DNA of 64,000 nucleotides, from assembly GCA_026706455.1 (NCBI GenBank), contig JAPOYS010000105.1:23041-87040 (forward strand). Reading direction: 5' to 3'. A program made the translations under genes and the position numbers. Shown here piece by piece: positions 1 to 8,783 of the stretch. How positions within the stretch are numbered: position 1 is the stretch's first letter; every line of letters starts with the position of its first letter. The stretch comes from Chloroflexota bacterium (GTDB taxonomy: Bacteria > Chloroflexota > Anaerolineae > Aggregatilineales > Phototrophicaceae). A model generated the notes under the pieces. The model saw nothing but the letters and a program-made list of their open reading frames with translations. It was not told the origin of the DNA and made no database searches.

Positions 1-32
1 GAATATGAATGACCGTCTCTTAGGCATTCGCG

Positions 33-1211
33 ATGGAATTCCTCCGTAAACTCTTTGGCAAGTCTTCAGCGGGAACGGCGCGAGCCGCGAATACTCGTCG
101 TGCGTCGCATGTAACGCCCAGCCGTACGCAAACGGTCAACATGCCCATAAGGGAGGAGCCGGCGCCCGTCGAAGCGGCGCGCGAAGCAGCTCGATCGCCG
201 AACGCGGAGTTACCCGGCGATAACGAACGGGTATCGAAGCAAACGGAGCCGTTTGAGAATGTCGGATTCCCGGGAGATAGCGCGGCGCTCCGAGAAGCAG
301 CTGGGGCGCTCGAAGACGAGACAGCTGCAACTGCTCCGCAGCGGGCCGCTGAAAGGAGTCTGGCGGAGGACGCGAAACCGCCAGCGGCTGCTATCCCGAC
401 GCCCAAGCCGGTGCTTTCGCGCCAAAATCAACCGCTGATATATGGTATCGCCAGCGATGTTGGCAGCGTTCGCGATAACAATGAAGACGCCTGTTTTGGC
501 ATGCAGTGGCAATCGATCACGGTCGATGATCGGCCCGACTTCGGGTTATTCATCGTGGCCGATGGCATGGGCGGGCACCTGGATGGCGAGCGCGCCTCAG
601 GCGTGGCTGTGCAAACGCTCGCCTCGGAAATGATCGACAAGATTTACGTGCCGCTCTTGAAGGACTTCACGGCCCGAAGCGCGCCAACTATCCTGGAGGC
701 GCTCACAAGGGCGTCGGAGGAAGCCAATCGCGCGGTCATGAAGCGTGTGCCGGGCGGTGGAACAACGCTCTCGGCCGTGGCAATTGTGGGCAATCTCGCG
801 TATTTGGTTCACGTTGGCGACAGCCGCGCCTATCTGCTTTATGAGGACACGATTGAACAGCTCACCACCGATCATACGCTAGTGCAACGCCTGCTTGAAA
901 TGAATGAATTAACGCTGGAAGAGGCTGAACACTACCCGCAGAAAAACGTGCTTTATCGCGCGATTGGGCAGAATGAACAGCTAAAGATGGAACGCCTGAT
1001 ACGGGCTCTGCCGGCCGGTTCCAATGTGCTGATCTGTACCGACGGGCTGTGGGACATGGTCGAGGACGAGACCATTAAGCAGATTGCCGCCAAATCCAGT
1101 ACGCCACAAGAAGCCTGTGACAATCTGGTTCGCGTCGCCAACGCGCGCGGCGGCAGCGACAATATCACCGTCATCGTGTTCAGGGTGCCGAGCGATGAAG
1201 AACTGGATTAG
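33..1211 (+). CDS. PP2C-family protein serine/threonine phosphatase
   Basis: Metal-dependent phosphatase that removes phosphate from Ser/Thr (possibly Tyr) of proteins, normally paired with Hanks-type kinases. The PP2C domain fills about residues 135-385 and shows the family motifs in order: GSVRDNNEDA, VADGMGGH (metal-binding Asp and Gly), VHVGDSRAYLL, CTDGLWDMV and GGSDNITVIV. The first ~130 residues are Ala/Pro/Glu-rich, without predicted structure or membrane helix, so the enzyme appears cytoplasmic with a disordered N-terminal tail. No ribosome site is visible before the ATG, and an in-frame ATG near 144 would shorten the tail. No kinase gene lies in view, but the window begins just upstream, so one could be adjacent. 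The family call is sure; the substrates are unknown. Confidence 0.92.
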   Translation: MEFLRKLFGKSSAGTARAANTRRASHVTPSRTQTVNMPIREEPAPVEAAREAARSPNAELPGDNERVSKQTEPFENVGFPGDSAALREAAGALEDETAATAPQRAAERSLAEDAKPPAAAIPTPKPVLSRQNQPLIYGIASDVGSVRDNNEDACFGMQWQSITVDDRPDFGLFIVADGMGGHLDGERASGVAVQTLASEMIDKIYVPLLKDFTARSAPTILEALTRASEEANRAVMKRVPGGGTTLSAVAIVGNLAYLVHVGDSRAYLLYEDTIEQLTTDHTLVQRLLEMNELTLEEAEHYPQKNVLYRAIGQNEQLKMERLIRALPAGSNVLICTDGLWDMVEDETIKQIAAKSSTPQEACDNLVRVANARGGSDNITVIVFRVPSDEELD

Positions 1212-1293
1212 GGCGCAGGAGCGAGAAATAGCCTTGCGATCGGCGGGGCTTTAGATGCGGCCAGGCCGCGAGACGGCGCCAAGGGAGAGGCCT

Positions 1294-2019
1294 ATGAAAC
1301 CAGGCGCAGCCATCCAACCCGAGCGCAAGGGCAAGCGCATTCTCGTCGTCGACGACGAACCGCGCATGATCGGCTTCATTCGCATGAATCTCGAATTGGA
1401 AGGTCACCTTGTGATTGAGGCGCACAGCGGCTTGGCGGCGCTGGAGGCAGTCCGAACGCAATTGCCGGACTTGGTGCTGTTGGATGTCATGATGCCGGAG
1501 CTGGACGGCTTCGAGACCCTGCGCATGCTCCGCGAGTTTGCGGATATTCCGGTCATCATGCTGACGGCAAAGGGCGAGGAAAGCGATAAAGTACAAGGGC
1601 TGGAATTGGGCGCTGACGATTATATCACCAAGCCCTTCGGCCCGCGCGAACTCTCCAGCCGCATCAGAGCGATATTCCGCCGGCTTGAAAAGCCAACGAC
1701 AGAAGAAGCCATCTTGCGCATTGACGACCGCTTGCACGTCGATTTCAATCGGCGCGAGGTCATTGTCAATGAAGAGCGCATTAAGCTGCGGCCGACGGAA
1801 TACCGTCTGCTTTATCACTTGATCAGAAATGTCGGCTGGACGGTGCCGCACGACCAACTGCTGCAAAAGGTGTGGGGTTACGAATATCGTGATGAGGCGC
1901 ATTACGTGCGGCTATATGTGAATTATCTGCGCGATAAAATCGAAGAAGATCCTTCAAACCCAAAATATATCATAACGGAACGCGGCGTCGGCTATCGCTT
2001 CGCGGATTATCGCCAGTGA
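1294..2019 (+). CDS. OmpR/PhoB-family response regulator
   Basis: Two-domain DNA-binding response regulator. The receiver domain (about residues 13-125) has the acidic pair in LVVDDEPR, the phosphoacceptor Asp in [11 protein letters not shown], the Thr of MLTAKG and the Lys of YITKPFGP. The winged-helix effector domain (about 150-240) contains [11 protein letters not shown] and ends in [12 protein letters not shown]. The ATG at 1294 is preferred over one at 1255 because GGGAGAGG lies five bases before it and the extra N-terminus would be an unstructured basic tail. No sensor kinase is adjacent, so this is an orphan regulator in this window; RegX3/MtrA/PhoB-type roles are all possible. It follows the phosphatase gene by 82 bases and may be cotranscribed with it. 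Confidence 0.95.
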   Translation: MKPGAAIQPERKGKRILVVDDEPRMIGFIRMNLELEGHLVIEAHSGLAALEAVRTQLPDLVLLDVMMPELDGFETLRMLREFADIPVIMLTAKGEESDKVQGLELGADDYITKPFGPRELSSRIRAIFRRLEKPTTEEAILRIDDRLHVDFNRREVIVNEERIKLRPTEYRLLYHLIRNVGWTVPHDQLLQKVWGYEYRDEAHYVRLYVNYLRDKIEEDPSNPKYIITERGVGYRFADYRQ

Positions 2020-2038
2020 TGAGATCCTCCAGGCGCAG

Positions 2039-2380
2039 TTACTGCGAGAGGAAGCCGAAATCGAGGTACAGGCAATTCCCAGCGGATCGAGGCTTGGCGA
2101 GCTCGCCGCAGTCGATCGGCCCATATTCGCGAAAGACGAAGATTGAGCGATCGCGCCGTTTCAGCCTCTTCTTGAGCGTGTTCCACTGCGATTTGCTCGG
2201 CAGCTCCTCACCCGCAGGAAGCTGAAAGAACTTGCTGTCAAATATCGCTCGGAAGTGATGATCGTCAAACTGAGTCAGTTTCAGCAAGGCGGAACCTGCG
2301 GGACCCGAAAGCGCGTCATGAATAATCGCGGCGGCATAGCGTCGCTGGACATTGCGAAATCGCGGCAGTTCCTTACGCAT
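2039..2380 (-). CDS. conserved-looking hypothetical protein
   Basis: I do not recognise this 113-residue protein. It has no signal peptide or membrane segment and is basic. It reads like a real globular protein, with alternating hydrophobic segments (AIFDSKFFQLP, SIFVFREYGP, CLYLDFGFL). An AAGGGA ribosome site sits about ten bases before the ATG. It converges with the response regulator, leaving only 19 bases between stops, and is divergent from the flavin reductase. No competing reading frame on the other strand looks more protein-like. It could still be a chance frame, so the call is moderate. Confidence 0.55.
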   Translation of the reverse strand: MRKELPRFRNVQRRYAAAIIHDALSGPAGSALLKLTQFDDHHFRAIFDSKFFQLPAGEELPSKSQWNTLKKRLKRRDRSIFVFREYGPIDCGELAKPRSAGNCLYLDFGFLSQ

Positions 2381-2484
2381 GTTAAACAGTCCCTTCAGCT
2401 TGATGGCGATTGTGGTAGGCAGGTTTGGTAGCTGACATATCTGACAATTCGGATTATACTGCCGGCGTCAACGAGGGAGGCGCC

Positions 2485-2988
2485 ATGAGCGAAATTGATG
2501 GTCAGAGCTTCAAGAATATCCTCGCCTGTTGGGCGGCCGGCATCACCGTCGCCAGCGTATCGTCCAACGATGACTGGCAAGCTATCACCGTCAATTCCTT
2601 CGCGAGCGTTAGCATGGTCCCGCCGTTGATTTGCCTCAACATCGCTAATCGCCTGCTGACGCGACAGTACATGGCCAGCGAAGAACACTTTGCCATAAGC
2701 ATACTATCGGATCAGCAACTGGACCTTGGCAAACGATTCGCCGGTTATTTCGACGACCAGTTGGACAATCGCTTTGACGGCTTGTCCTGCGAGACCACTG
2801 GACTGGGCGACCCCATCATTCCGGATGCGATGGCTTGGCTGTCATGCACCGTTGAGGAGCAACTGAATTTCGGCGAAAATACCATGTTCGTTGGGCGGGT
2901 GCGGGAAGGCGCCTGGACCGACGACAAGACCCCCCTACTCTATCACAACCGCCACTGGGGCATCTTTCAAGCCACCGAAGACAAATGA
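2485..2988 (+). CDS. flavin reductase-like FMN-binding protein
   Basis: Member of the flavin reductase / NADH:FMN oxidoreductase split-barrel family, which binds FMN and reduces free flavin or serves a partner monooxygenase. The 167-residue protein shows the typical start (ILACWAAGITVASV), the FMN phosphate-contacting region ITVNSFASVSMVPPL, the core CLNIANR and the closing region VGRVREGAWTDDKTPLLYHNRHWG. Start at 2485 is chosen because GGGAGG precedes it by four bases; an upstream ATG at 2425 would add an unrelated polar leader. No oxygenase partner is next to it, so the electron acceptor is unknown. Confidence 0.9.
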   Translation: MSEIDGQSFKNILACWAAGITVASVSSNDDWQAITVNSFASVSMVPPLICLNIANRLLTRQYMASEEHFAISILSDQQLDLGKRFAGYFDDQLDNRFDGLSCETTGLGDPIIPDAMAWLSCTVEEQLNFGENTMFVGRVREGAWTDDKTPLLYHNRHWGIFQATEDK

Positions 2989-3006
2989 CCGGTTGTCGCC
3001 GACGCG

Positions 3007-3744
3007 CTACATCCGATCAAGCGCCGCGACGGCCGCTCCAACGATGCCCGCTCGATTGCGCAACTGCGCCGGCGCAATTACTGTCTTGCACTGAATGTAC
3101 GGAAAAAACTTATGATGGCGTTTGCTTACGCCGCCGCCAATGATGAATAGATCGGGCGTGATGAGCGATTCAAGATACTCAAGATACTCTGACACGCGCT
3201 TGCCCCATTGCTTCCAACTGTAACCCTTGGTCTGGCGGGCGCGATCAGTGGCGCGCTCCTCCGCGTCCTTGCCCCGAATGATCAGATGACCCAGTTCGAT
3301 ATTCGGCACAAGGCGGCCGTCGATGAAAAGCGAGCTGCCGATTCCAGTGCCCAAGGTCAGAATCGCTATCAGCCCGTCACGGTCGCGGCCCGCGCCAAAT
3401 CTCATTTCGGCGATACCGGCCGCGTCGGCATCGTTGAGCGCGATGAACGGGCTGCCAGTCGCGGATTCGAACAGGCGCTCGACATCCGTTCCGATCCAGG
3501 CTTTGTCAATGTTGGCTGCGGTCATGGTCACGCCGCGCTTGACAACTGCCGGAACTGTACATCCAACCGCGCCATTCCAACTGAAATGCGCGCAGATGTC
3601 GGCCACTACAGCGGCGACCGCTGCGGGTTTCGATGGCTGTGGCGTTTCTATGCGCAGCCGCTCGCTCGCGAACTCGCCGCTTGCCGTATCGACAATGGCT
3701 CCCTTTATGCCTGATCCACCGATATCGACACCGAGAACTTCCAT
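3007..3744 (-). CDS. ppgK: polyphosphate glucokinase (ROK family)
   Basis: Phosphorylates glucose to glucose-6-phosphate using inorganic polyphosphate, and often ATP as well. The 245-residue protein has the ASKHA phosphate-1 loop DIGGSGIKGA, the catalytic-Asp region LNDADAAG, phosphate-2 loop LTLGTGIGSS, the ROK-type ELGH and the adenosine-type loop IIGGGVS. The segment RIETPQPSKP is typical of PpgK rather than general ROK glucokinases or repressors, and no helix-turn-helix precedes the kinase. The ATG is preceded by AAGGGAGCAAGG. It is convergent with the flavin reductase, 18 bases away. It provides a polyphosphate-driven entry to the glycolytic genes further along the window. Confidence 0.9.
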   Translation of the reverse strand: MEVLGVDIGGSGIKGAIVDTASGEFASERLRIETPQPSKPAAVAAVVADICAHFSWNGAVGCTVPAVVKRGVTMTAANIDKAWIGTDVERLFESATGSPFIALNDADAAGIAEMRFGAGRDRDGLIAILTLGTGIGSSLFIDGRLVPNIELGHLIIRGKDAEERATDRARQTKGYSWKQWGKRVSEYLEYLESLITPDLFIIGGGVSKRHHKFFPYIQCKTVIAPAQLRNRAGIVGAAVAALDRM

Positions 3745-3803
3745 CCTTGCTCCCTTGCATGATCCTTTGCGCGATCTGATTCTACCATATTGGCGCGTGA
3801 GGC

Positions 3804-3809
3804 TATAAT
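3804..3809 (+). promoter_or_regulatory. possible -10 box of the L,D-transpeptidase gene
   Basis: A perfect TATAAT lies in the 230-base gap between ppgK (leftward) and the L,D-transpeptidase (rightward). No convincing -35 hexamer is seen 16-18 bases upstream, and the leader would be about 160 bases, so this is only a suggestion. Confidence 0.3.
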
Positions 3810-3974
3810 CCGCGCGGCGATTTGCTCCTCGCGTAATGCGGTCGGCGCGCGCTTGCGGGACCGACGCCAGCCTATGAATTACATACGCTTAGGGATCCAG
3901 ACCAGTTGCTCAATTGAAATCATCTGCGTTTTGCGCTTAAATGGTACCTGTAGCGCAAGCGTCTGAGATCGTCG

Positions 3975-5006
3975 ATGCGCCGACTTTGTCTGTTGATTTC
4001 TATCCTTGCAGTCATGCAGGCCCAGGCTCTCAGCCGGGCGCAAAGCATTTGCGCGCCAGGCGGATGCGGCTTGCCCGCCAGCGCGATTGAGGCGAATCGC
4101 TGGCCCAACGTGCGGCCGCTGCCAATCGACGAAGCCTTGCTTTACGATCGCGATTACCGGCAGATTGAAGCCGCTTTCACCATGCATTCGGCGCCAGACA
4201 GCGCGGACAGCCAGAGCTTTGGCGCTGGCTACACATTTGTAACTGTGCAAGAGACCAGCGGAGAGTGGACGCGAATCGGCGACGATCAATGGGTGCGGTC
4301 GGACATACTCAGCGAAACCATCACGCCTTCTCGCTTCGCTGGCGCTATGCTGCCTGCTGCCGGGGAATTGCCCTACACCGTCGCCTGGACACTCTGGCAT
4401 CTGCGCGGATCAAAGACTCCCGGCGGGCCGGAAGCGGCGGACAATCCCTTCTTGTATCGCTACACGCGCGTTTATATCTACGCCAGCGTGCAAGTCGGCG
4501 GTTACAACTGGTATCAGATCGGTCCGGATCAGTGGGCGCATCAGTTCAAAGTCGCCAGGATCCTGCCCATTGAAAAGCCCGCGGCCGTCGATACGCATAA
4601 GTGGGTGAGTGTCGACTTGTACGAGCAAGTAGCGATCGCATACGAGGGCAGCCAACCAGTTTTTGCTACGCTGGTGTCTTCGGGTTTGGAGGAATGGCCC
4701 ACCAACCCGGGCCTCTTCCACGTTTATGTGCGCTTCCCGCGAACGTTGATGAGCGGCGCTTATGCGCAGCCGGACTTCTACTATTTGCAGGAAGTGCCTT
4801 GGACGATGTACTTCGATGATCAGATCGCTCTGCACGGCGCCTATTGGCACGATGGCTTCGGATTTCGCCGCAGCCATGGCTGCGTTAACTTGACGATCAC
4901 CGACGCTCACTGGTTATTTCAGTGGTCGCAAAGCGAATACGACTATCAGAACAACGATCTGGTGGGACCGGCAGTTTATGTGTATTCGAGCGGCGAATAC
5001 GACTGA
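3975..5006 (+). CDS. secreted L,D-transpeptidase (YkuD fold)
   Basis: Peptidoglycan cross-linking enzyme of the YkuD family, acting outside the membrane. Residues 1-24 form a signal peptide with hydrophobic core LLISILAVMQAQAL. Two SH3-like segments follow, each with a GDDQWV or GPDQWA type turn (about 60-120 and 130-200). The catalytic domain is C-terminal and carries the His and the SHGC signature in RRSHGCVNL, with HGAYWH upstream. The length of 343 residues suits SH3-YkuD fusions of Gram-positive-like envelopes. Only a weak GAG ribosome site precedes the ATG. It is transcribed away from ppgK and converges with asd, 15 bases away. The substrate stem peptide cannot be read from the sequence. 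Confidence 0.93.
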   Translation: MRRLCLLISILAVMQAQALSRAQSICAPGGCGLPASAIEANRWPNVRPLPIDEALLYDRDYRQIEAAFTMHSAPDSADSQSFGAGYTFVTVQETSGEWTRIGDDQWVRSDILSETITPSRFAGAMLPAAGELPYTVAWTLWHLRGSKTPGGPEAADNPFLYRYTRVYIYASVQVGGYNWYQIGPDQWAHQFKVARILPIEKPAAVDTHKWVSVDLYEQVAIAYEGSQPVFATLVSSGLEEWPTNPGLFHVYVRFPRTLMSGAYAQPDFYYLQEVPWTMYFDDQIALHGAYWHDGFGFRRSHGCVNLTITDAHWLFQWSQSEYDYQNNDLVGPAVYVYSSGEYD

Positions 5007-5021
5007 GGTTAGCGCGCTCGA

Positions 5022-6104
5022 CTAGATCGCCTCCGCGGTTTGCGCCACGTGGAATCCCTCGATGAATCCCTGAACGGCCAGCAGCTCGGCATTCATGATG
5101 CTGCAGCCGGCCGCGCCCCGCACCGTATTGTGTGAAAGGGCGGCGAATTTGTAGCCCAATATCGGGCATTCTCTGAGCCGGCCAATGCTAGTTGTCATGC
5201 CGCCGCCGGCTTCACGGTCACGCCGTGGCTGCGGGCGATCGATTTGATCCAGATATTGCAAGGGAAAAGCGGGCGCGCTAGGCAAATCGGGCACGGGAGC
5301 AGCGGCTTGCCAGGCGCCCCAATCATCAATTATTGAAGGCAGCGCCGGCCCCTCTTCTAACTCGACAGAGATGTTGACAAGATGGCCGTCGATCACTGGC
5401 ACGCGTGTACAAGTGGCGCTCACGATCATATCGAGCGGGATTATGCCGTCGCCGTCGAAATAGCCGAGCATCTTGCGCGATTCCGTTTCCATCTTGCCCT
5501 CATCGCCCGGCACATAGGGCAGGATGTTATCGATCATGTCCATTGACGACACGCCAGGATAACCCGCGCCACTTACCGCCTGCTCGCTGACAAGATGCAA
5601 ACGCCTGACGCCATACTTCAAGAGCGGCTTCAGCGCCATCACAACCGGCATGACTGTGCAATTGGAATTCGCAATCAGGGCGCCGCTGGTCCAGCCGCGC
5701 TTCCGCCGCTGCACTTCGAGCAAGCTGATGTGCTCCGCGTTTACCTCGGGCAATAGAAGCGGCACATCGGCGAGCATTCGATTGGCCGAGGCATTCGTGC
5801 AGACGATGTGCCCGGCTCGCGCCAGGTCTAGTTCACGCGCGAGCGCCGCCTCTTTGGGCAAGGCGGAGAATATCAGGGGCGAATCCAGGGCCGCATCCAG
5901 CGCTTTCACAGTAAGGCGCGCAACGCTCAATGGCGGGCTGTCGTTCAGGATCCAATGGGCGGCGTCGGCATAAGCTTTGCCAGCGCTGCGCTGCGAACCC
6001 ACGACCTCGCGCACGCGAAACCAAGGGTGACCTTCCAGCAATTGAATAAATCGCTGTCCCACCGCGCCAGTCGCGCCCAGTATCGCCACATCAAGCTTCT
6101 GCAT
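5022..6104 (-). CDS. asd: aspartate-semialdehyde dehydrogenase
   Basis: Reduces aspartyl-4-phosphate to aspartate semialdehyde with NADPH, a branch step to lysine/diaminopimelate, threonine and methionine. Visible features are the Rossmann loop ILGATGAVGQRF, the catalytic cysteine in NSNCTVMP, the SGAGYPG loop and the C-terminal ALSHNTVRGAAG. The last motif and overall spacing point to the archaeal/fungal subtype rather than the enterobacterial one. The ATG at 6104 is chosen over longer frames because AGGTGA lies just upstream and the Rossmann strand begins at once. It lies 14 bases behind pheA on the same strand, so the two amino-acid genes form an operon. Confidence 0.95.
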   Translation of the reverse strand: MQKLDVAILGATGAVGQRFIQLLEGHPWFRVREVVGSQRSAGKAYADAAHWILNDSPPLSVARLTVKALDAALDSPLIFSALPKEAALARELDLARAGHIVCTNASANRMLADVPLLLPEVNAEHISLLEVQRRKRGWTSGALIANSNCTVMPVVMALKPLLKYGVRRLHLVSEQAVSGAGYPGVSSMDMIDNILPYVPGDEGKMETESRKMLGYFDGDGIIPLDMIVSATCTRVPVIDGHLVNISVELEEGPALPSIIDDWGAWQAAAPVPDLPSAPAFPLQYLDQIDRPQPRRDREAGGGMTTSIGRLRECPILGYKFAALSHNTVRGAAGCSIMNAELLAVQGFIEGFHVAQTAEAI

Positions 6105-6118
6105 ATAGATCACCTGCT

Positions 6119-6952
6119 TCACATGCCGACTGTGCCGGACCGCACCGCCGGGTATGAACCCAACATCTTGACGAAGGAAGTCAATTGCAGCAATTGCATG
6201 AGCAGATCCTGGCAGAGCGGATCTTGCCAATGTCCCTCAAAATCGAGATAAAAGAGCGGTTCCCAGGGGCGATTGCGCCGCGGCCGCGATTCCAGCTTGG
6301 TCAGATTCAGATCGCGTTTGGCGAACTCGCCCAGACATTCATATAAAGCGGCGGGCCGATGGCGCGTGGCGAAGACGATTGAAGTCTTGTTGTAATCGGA
6401 CGGTTCCGGATCGCCGTGACCCATCAGCAGGAAGCGCGTGTAATTGAATTGCTCGTCCTCGATTTCGTTCGCCAGCAGATCGAGCTCATAGAGCTCGCCG
6501 GCCAGGGTTGAGGCGATCACGGCCACGCCTGGCTCCGAGTTTTTCGCCAAATCCTGAGCGGCGCCGGCGGTATCGTACCAGCCGACGGCTTCAATCTTGT
6601 TGCGTTTCAGAAAGCGCTGGCACTGCATCAGCGCTTGCGGATGAGAGCGCGCCAGCTGAATCTCCGCCAGCGCCGCGCCTTGATTGGCCAGAAGAGCGTG
6701 ATGCACATGCAGGATCACTTCAGCCTGGATGCGCACATCCTGATCGAGCAGCAATTCGTAGGCGCCGGACACGGAGCCAGCCAGGGCGTTTTCGACCGGC
6801 AGCAAGCTATAATCGACGGCTTTGGTCTGCAGCGCGTCGAAGAGGCGATTGAAATCCTGGCAGGGGTGGGATTCAACTTCGCCGTCGAAATGCTGCCGTA
6901 CAGCGATTTCTGAATACGCGCCCGGGATTCCCTGATACGCGACTTTGGGCAT
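6119..6952 (-). CDS. pheA: prephenate dehydratase
   Basis: Converts prephenate to phenylpyruvate, the committed step to phenylalanine. The 277-residue monofunctional enzyme has the dehydratase domain at about 1-180, beginning AYQGIPGAYSE and containing the catalytic TRF motif in FNYTRFLLMG. A C-terminal ACT domain (about 190-265) carries the LESRP allosteric motif, so feedback inhibition by phenylalanine is expected. No chorismate-mutase domain is attached. The ATG at 6952 is preferred to a TTG at 6985. It is the first gene of a pheA-asd operon and is divergent from the small heat-shock gene. Confidence 0.95.
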   Translation of the reverse strand: MPKVAYQGIPGAYSEIAVRQHFDGEVESHPCQDFNRLFDALQTKAVDYSLLPVENALAGSVSGAYELLLDQDVRIQAEVILHVHHALLANQGAALAEIQLARSHPQALMQCQRFLKRNKIEAVGWYDTAGAAQDLAKNSEPGVAVIASTLAGELYELDLLANEIEDEQFNYTRFLLMGHGDPEPSDYNKTSIVFATRHRPAALYECLGEFAKRDLNLTKLESRPRRNRPWEPLFYLDFEGHWQDPLCQDLLMQLLQLTSFVKMLGSYPAVRSGTVGM

Positions 6953-7121
6953 GTGAATATGACTCGAAATTGACAGGCTCGGCAAATCATAAACAACGCG
7001 AACTGATAATAAAAGACTTGACTTCTTCTGCGCGGCTCATCGCTGGCTTCCGGCTGCGCGGATGGTGCAACACTTTGCGCAAGATCGGCGGTTGCGCCGC
7101 GACCAATTCGGCCAAGATTCG

Positions 7122-7127
7122 TATAAT
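7122..7127 (+). promoter_or_regulatory. -10 box upstream of hsp20
   Basis: Perfect TATAAT, 34 bases before the hsp20 ATG, in the 208-base divergent gap with pheA. No good -35 hexamer is seen, and there is no CIRCE-type inverted repeat, so heat control by HrcA is not supported by this sequence. Confidence 0.42.
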
Positions 7128-7160
7128 GCTATGAAAGATCCCAATGCACGAGGATAACCA

Positions 7161-7598
7161 ATGGCACAAGAACCGCGTTTCGACCCGATGAGAGAAATCC
7201 AGAATCTGGGCGAACAGATAACGAAGCAAATCGAAAAAGGCATTCGCACCGTGACGAGCGGCAGCGAAAGCCTGCACTTGGATATGTACGAGGCTGACGG
7301 CATCGTCACCATCAGTTCGCAACCGATCGATGGCTTGGTCAAGGAAAGCATTGAAATCAGCCTTGAAAGCAATGTGCTCACAATTTCAGTGCGGACTGAA
7401 CCGGAGCCCACCCCGACGTCGGCGCGCTACCTGCTACAAGAGCGCCGCTTTGGACCGCTGTCGCGAGACCTTGAATTGTCGATTCCGGTCAAGGGCCAGG
7501 AAGCGCGCGCCAAAGTGGACGGCGGGAATCGGCTAATTATCACGCTGCCTGTGGACGACAGCATATACGGCAACATCACCGTCACGCCAGTGGAATAG
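7161..7598 (+). CDS. small heat-shock protein (Hsp20/alpha-crystallin)
   Basis: ATP-independent holdase chaperone that binds unfolding proteins. The 145-residue protein has a short N-terminal arm (1-40), an alpha-crystallin domain of beta strands (LHLDMYEADGIVTI, ESIEISLESNVLTISV, FGPLSRDLELSIPV) and the NRLIITLP strand near the C-terminus. The classic A-x-x-x-n-G-V-L signature is modified to AKVDGGNRLIITLP. A C-terminal I-x-I/V-type anchor may be present in NITVTPVE. The ribosome site GAGGAT precedes the ATG by eight bases. It is a single gene, divergent from pheA. Confidence 0.92.
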   Translation: MAQEPRFDPMREIQNLGEQITKQIEKGIRTVTSGSESLHLDMYEADGIVTISSQPIDGLVKESIEISLESNVLTISVRTEPEPTPTSARYLLQERRFGPLSRDLELSIPVKGQEARAKVDGGNRLIITLPVDDSIYGNITVTPVE

Positions 7599-7645
7599 AG
7601 GGCTGAAGCGCTGCCGCCGCTGGCTGCATAGTGGCGCGGCAAGCC

Positions 7646-8689
7646 TTAGTCGCCTTGCAGTAGAGTTGCCCGCGCCGATTGCGCTTCAAAGTCAAAATCA
7701 CGCAACATGCTCGCTTTGGCGTCAGCGTCCATGCGGGAGACTTCAATCGCGCGGCGCGCCAGTTGAATCAACTCATCCGCATGGATTCCGCACTCTTCGC
7801 GCGCCAGAATGTACTCGTCAACCAGCGTGCTGCAGTAAAGCGATGGCTTGTCACAGGAGAGCGCCACTGGCAACCCCTTTTCCAGTAGGGGCTTGAGTGG
7901 AAAGTCGGCGGCATTCTTGACCAAGCCCGAGTTCTGGGCCTGCGTCACCGATACCACCATCTGCGTCTGCGCTTCGACAACTTGATTGAGCAGGGCTTCA
8001 TCGTCGAGTATGCGCCAAGCGTCAACGAGCCGACTCGGTTGCAACTCGTCGATGGTTTCTCGAATGCCAGCGGCGCTCGGGCTGCTGCCGACGCATACAG
8101 CCGTGAATAGATCCTTCTTGCGCGCGGTGTCAAAAGCGCGTTTGAACTGCCCCACTGGCTGAGCGTCTTCCGGACCCACTAGTCCCATGGCAATGACATT
8201 GCCCTGGCGCGCGGCGCTGCCCGTCGTCCAACGAGCGACATCATCGCCGACGCGCGGATTGTCCCGCGGGATGCACAAGATCCAGGCCATGTTTACATTC
8301 CAGGCGCGCTGGGCGCGATCGCGTCCGTCGTTGAGCGCGTCGAGAAAGGCATCGAAATTCATGCGCCCGCTGCCGACAAAGTCCGAGGGCACAACCGCGA
8401 CTTCGGCGTAGCGCACATTCTGCTTGGATATGGCGACGCCGATATCATAAACGACGAGCGCCAGGTCCTCGGGATACATGACCCAGGCGCCGGCTACGGC
8501 TGCGATCTCATCCAGGCGATCTGGTTCCGGCTCGTCCAACATATCCACCCAGCGCGCAAAGTCGTCCATTTGCCCGGGTATGCCGTTTTGATTGGCGATT
8601 AGCAGCAAGCTGTCTTTGCGCAATGCGCCTGTCAACTGAAGGTTTAACTCAACTTTCGGCAGCGCGGTTATGAAGTCTCTCAGTGTCAT
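7646..8689 (-). CDS. adenosine deaminase-like protein lacking catalytic residues
   Basis: The fold-level signature of the adenosine/AMP deaminase family is clear: the 347 residues begin LRDFITALPKVEL and follow the family layout in order. But the zinc-binding HxH of KVELHLHLEGAL reads KVELNLQLTGAL (N16, Q18). The HAGE acid-base motif reads VGSS (about 200-203), RIGHG reads RLVDA (220-224), and TDDP reads CDKP (279-282), leaving only one aspartate. Without the zinc ligands and the catalytic Glu, deamination is unlikely, so this is probably a pseudoenzyme with a binding or regulatory role. It follows pyrG by 94 bases on the same strand. The reading frame is intact, so decay into a pseudogene is not indicated. 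Confidence 0.85.
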   Translation of the reverse strand: MTLRDFITALPKVELNLQLTGALRKDSLLLIANQNGIPGQMDDFARWVDMLDEPEPDRLDEIAAVAGAWVMYPEDLALVVYDIGVAISKQNVRYAEVAVVPSDFVGSGRMNFDAFLDALNDGRDRAQRAWNVNMAWILCIPRDNPRVGDDVARWTTGSAARQGNVIAMGLVGPEDAQPVGQFKRAFDTARKKDLFTAVCVGSSPSAAGIRETIDELQPSRLVDAWRILDDEALLNQVVEAQTQMVVSVTQAQNSGLVKNAADFPLKPLLEKGLPVALSCDKPSLYCSTLVDEYILAREECGIHADELIQLARRAIEVSRMDADAKASMLRDFDFEAQSARATLLQGD

Positions 8690-8783
8690 GATGGATTCCG
8701 ATTTGATAGCCCTTTCGCGCGCGCGAGGCAAAGCGCCAATTTATGTTGCGGGCGCGACGCTTTCGGGACGGGCAGATTTGGTC

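Noticed and set aside
1..32. The tail of an upstream gene at the left edge
   Set aside because: A stop codon at 10-12 could end a gene, but too few codons are visible to support any call.
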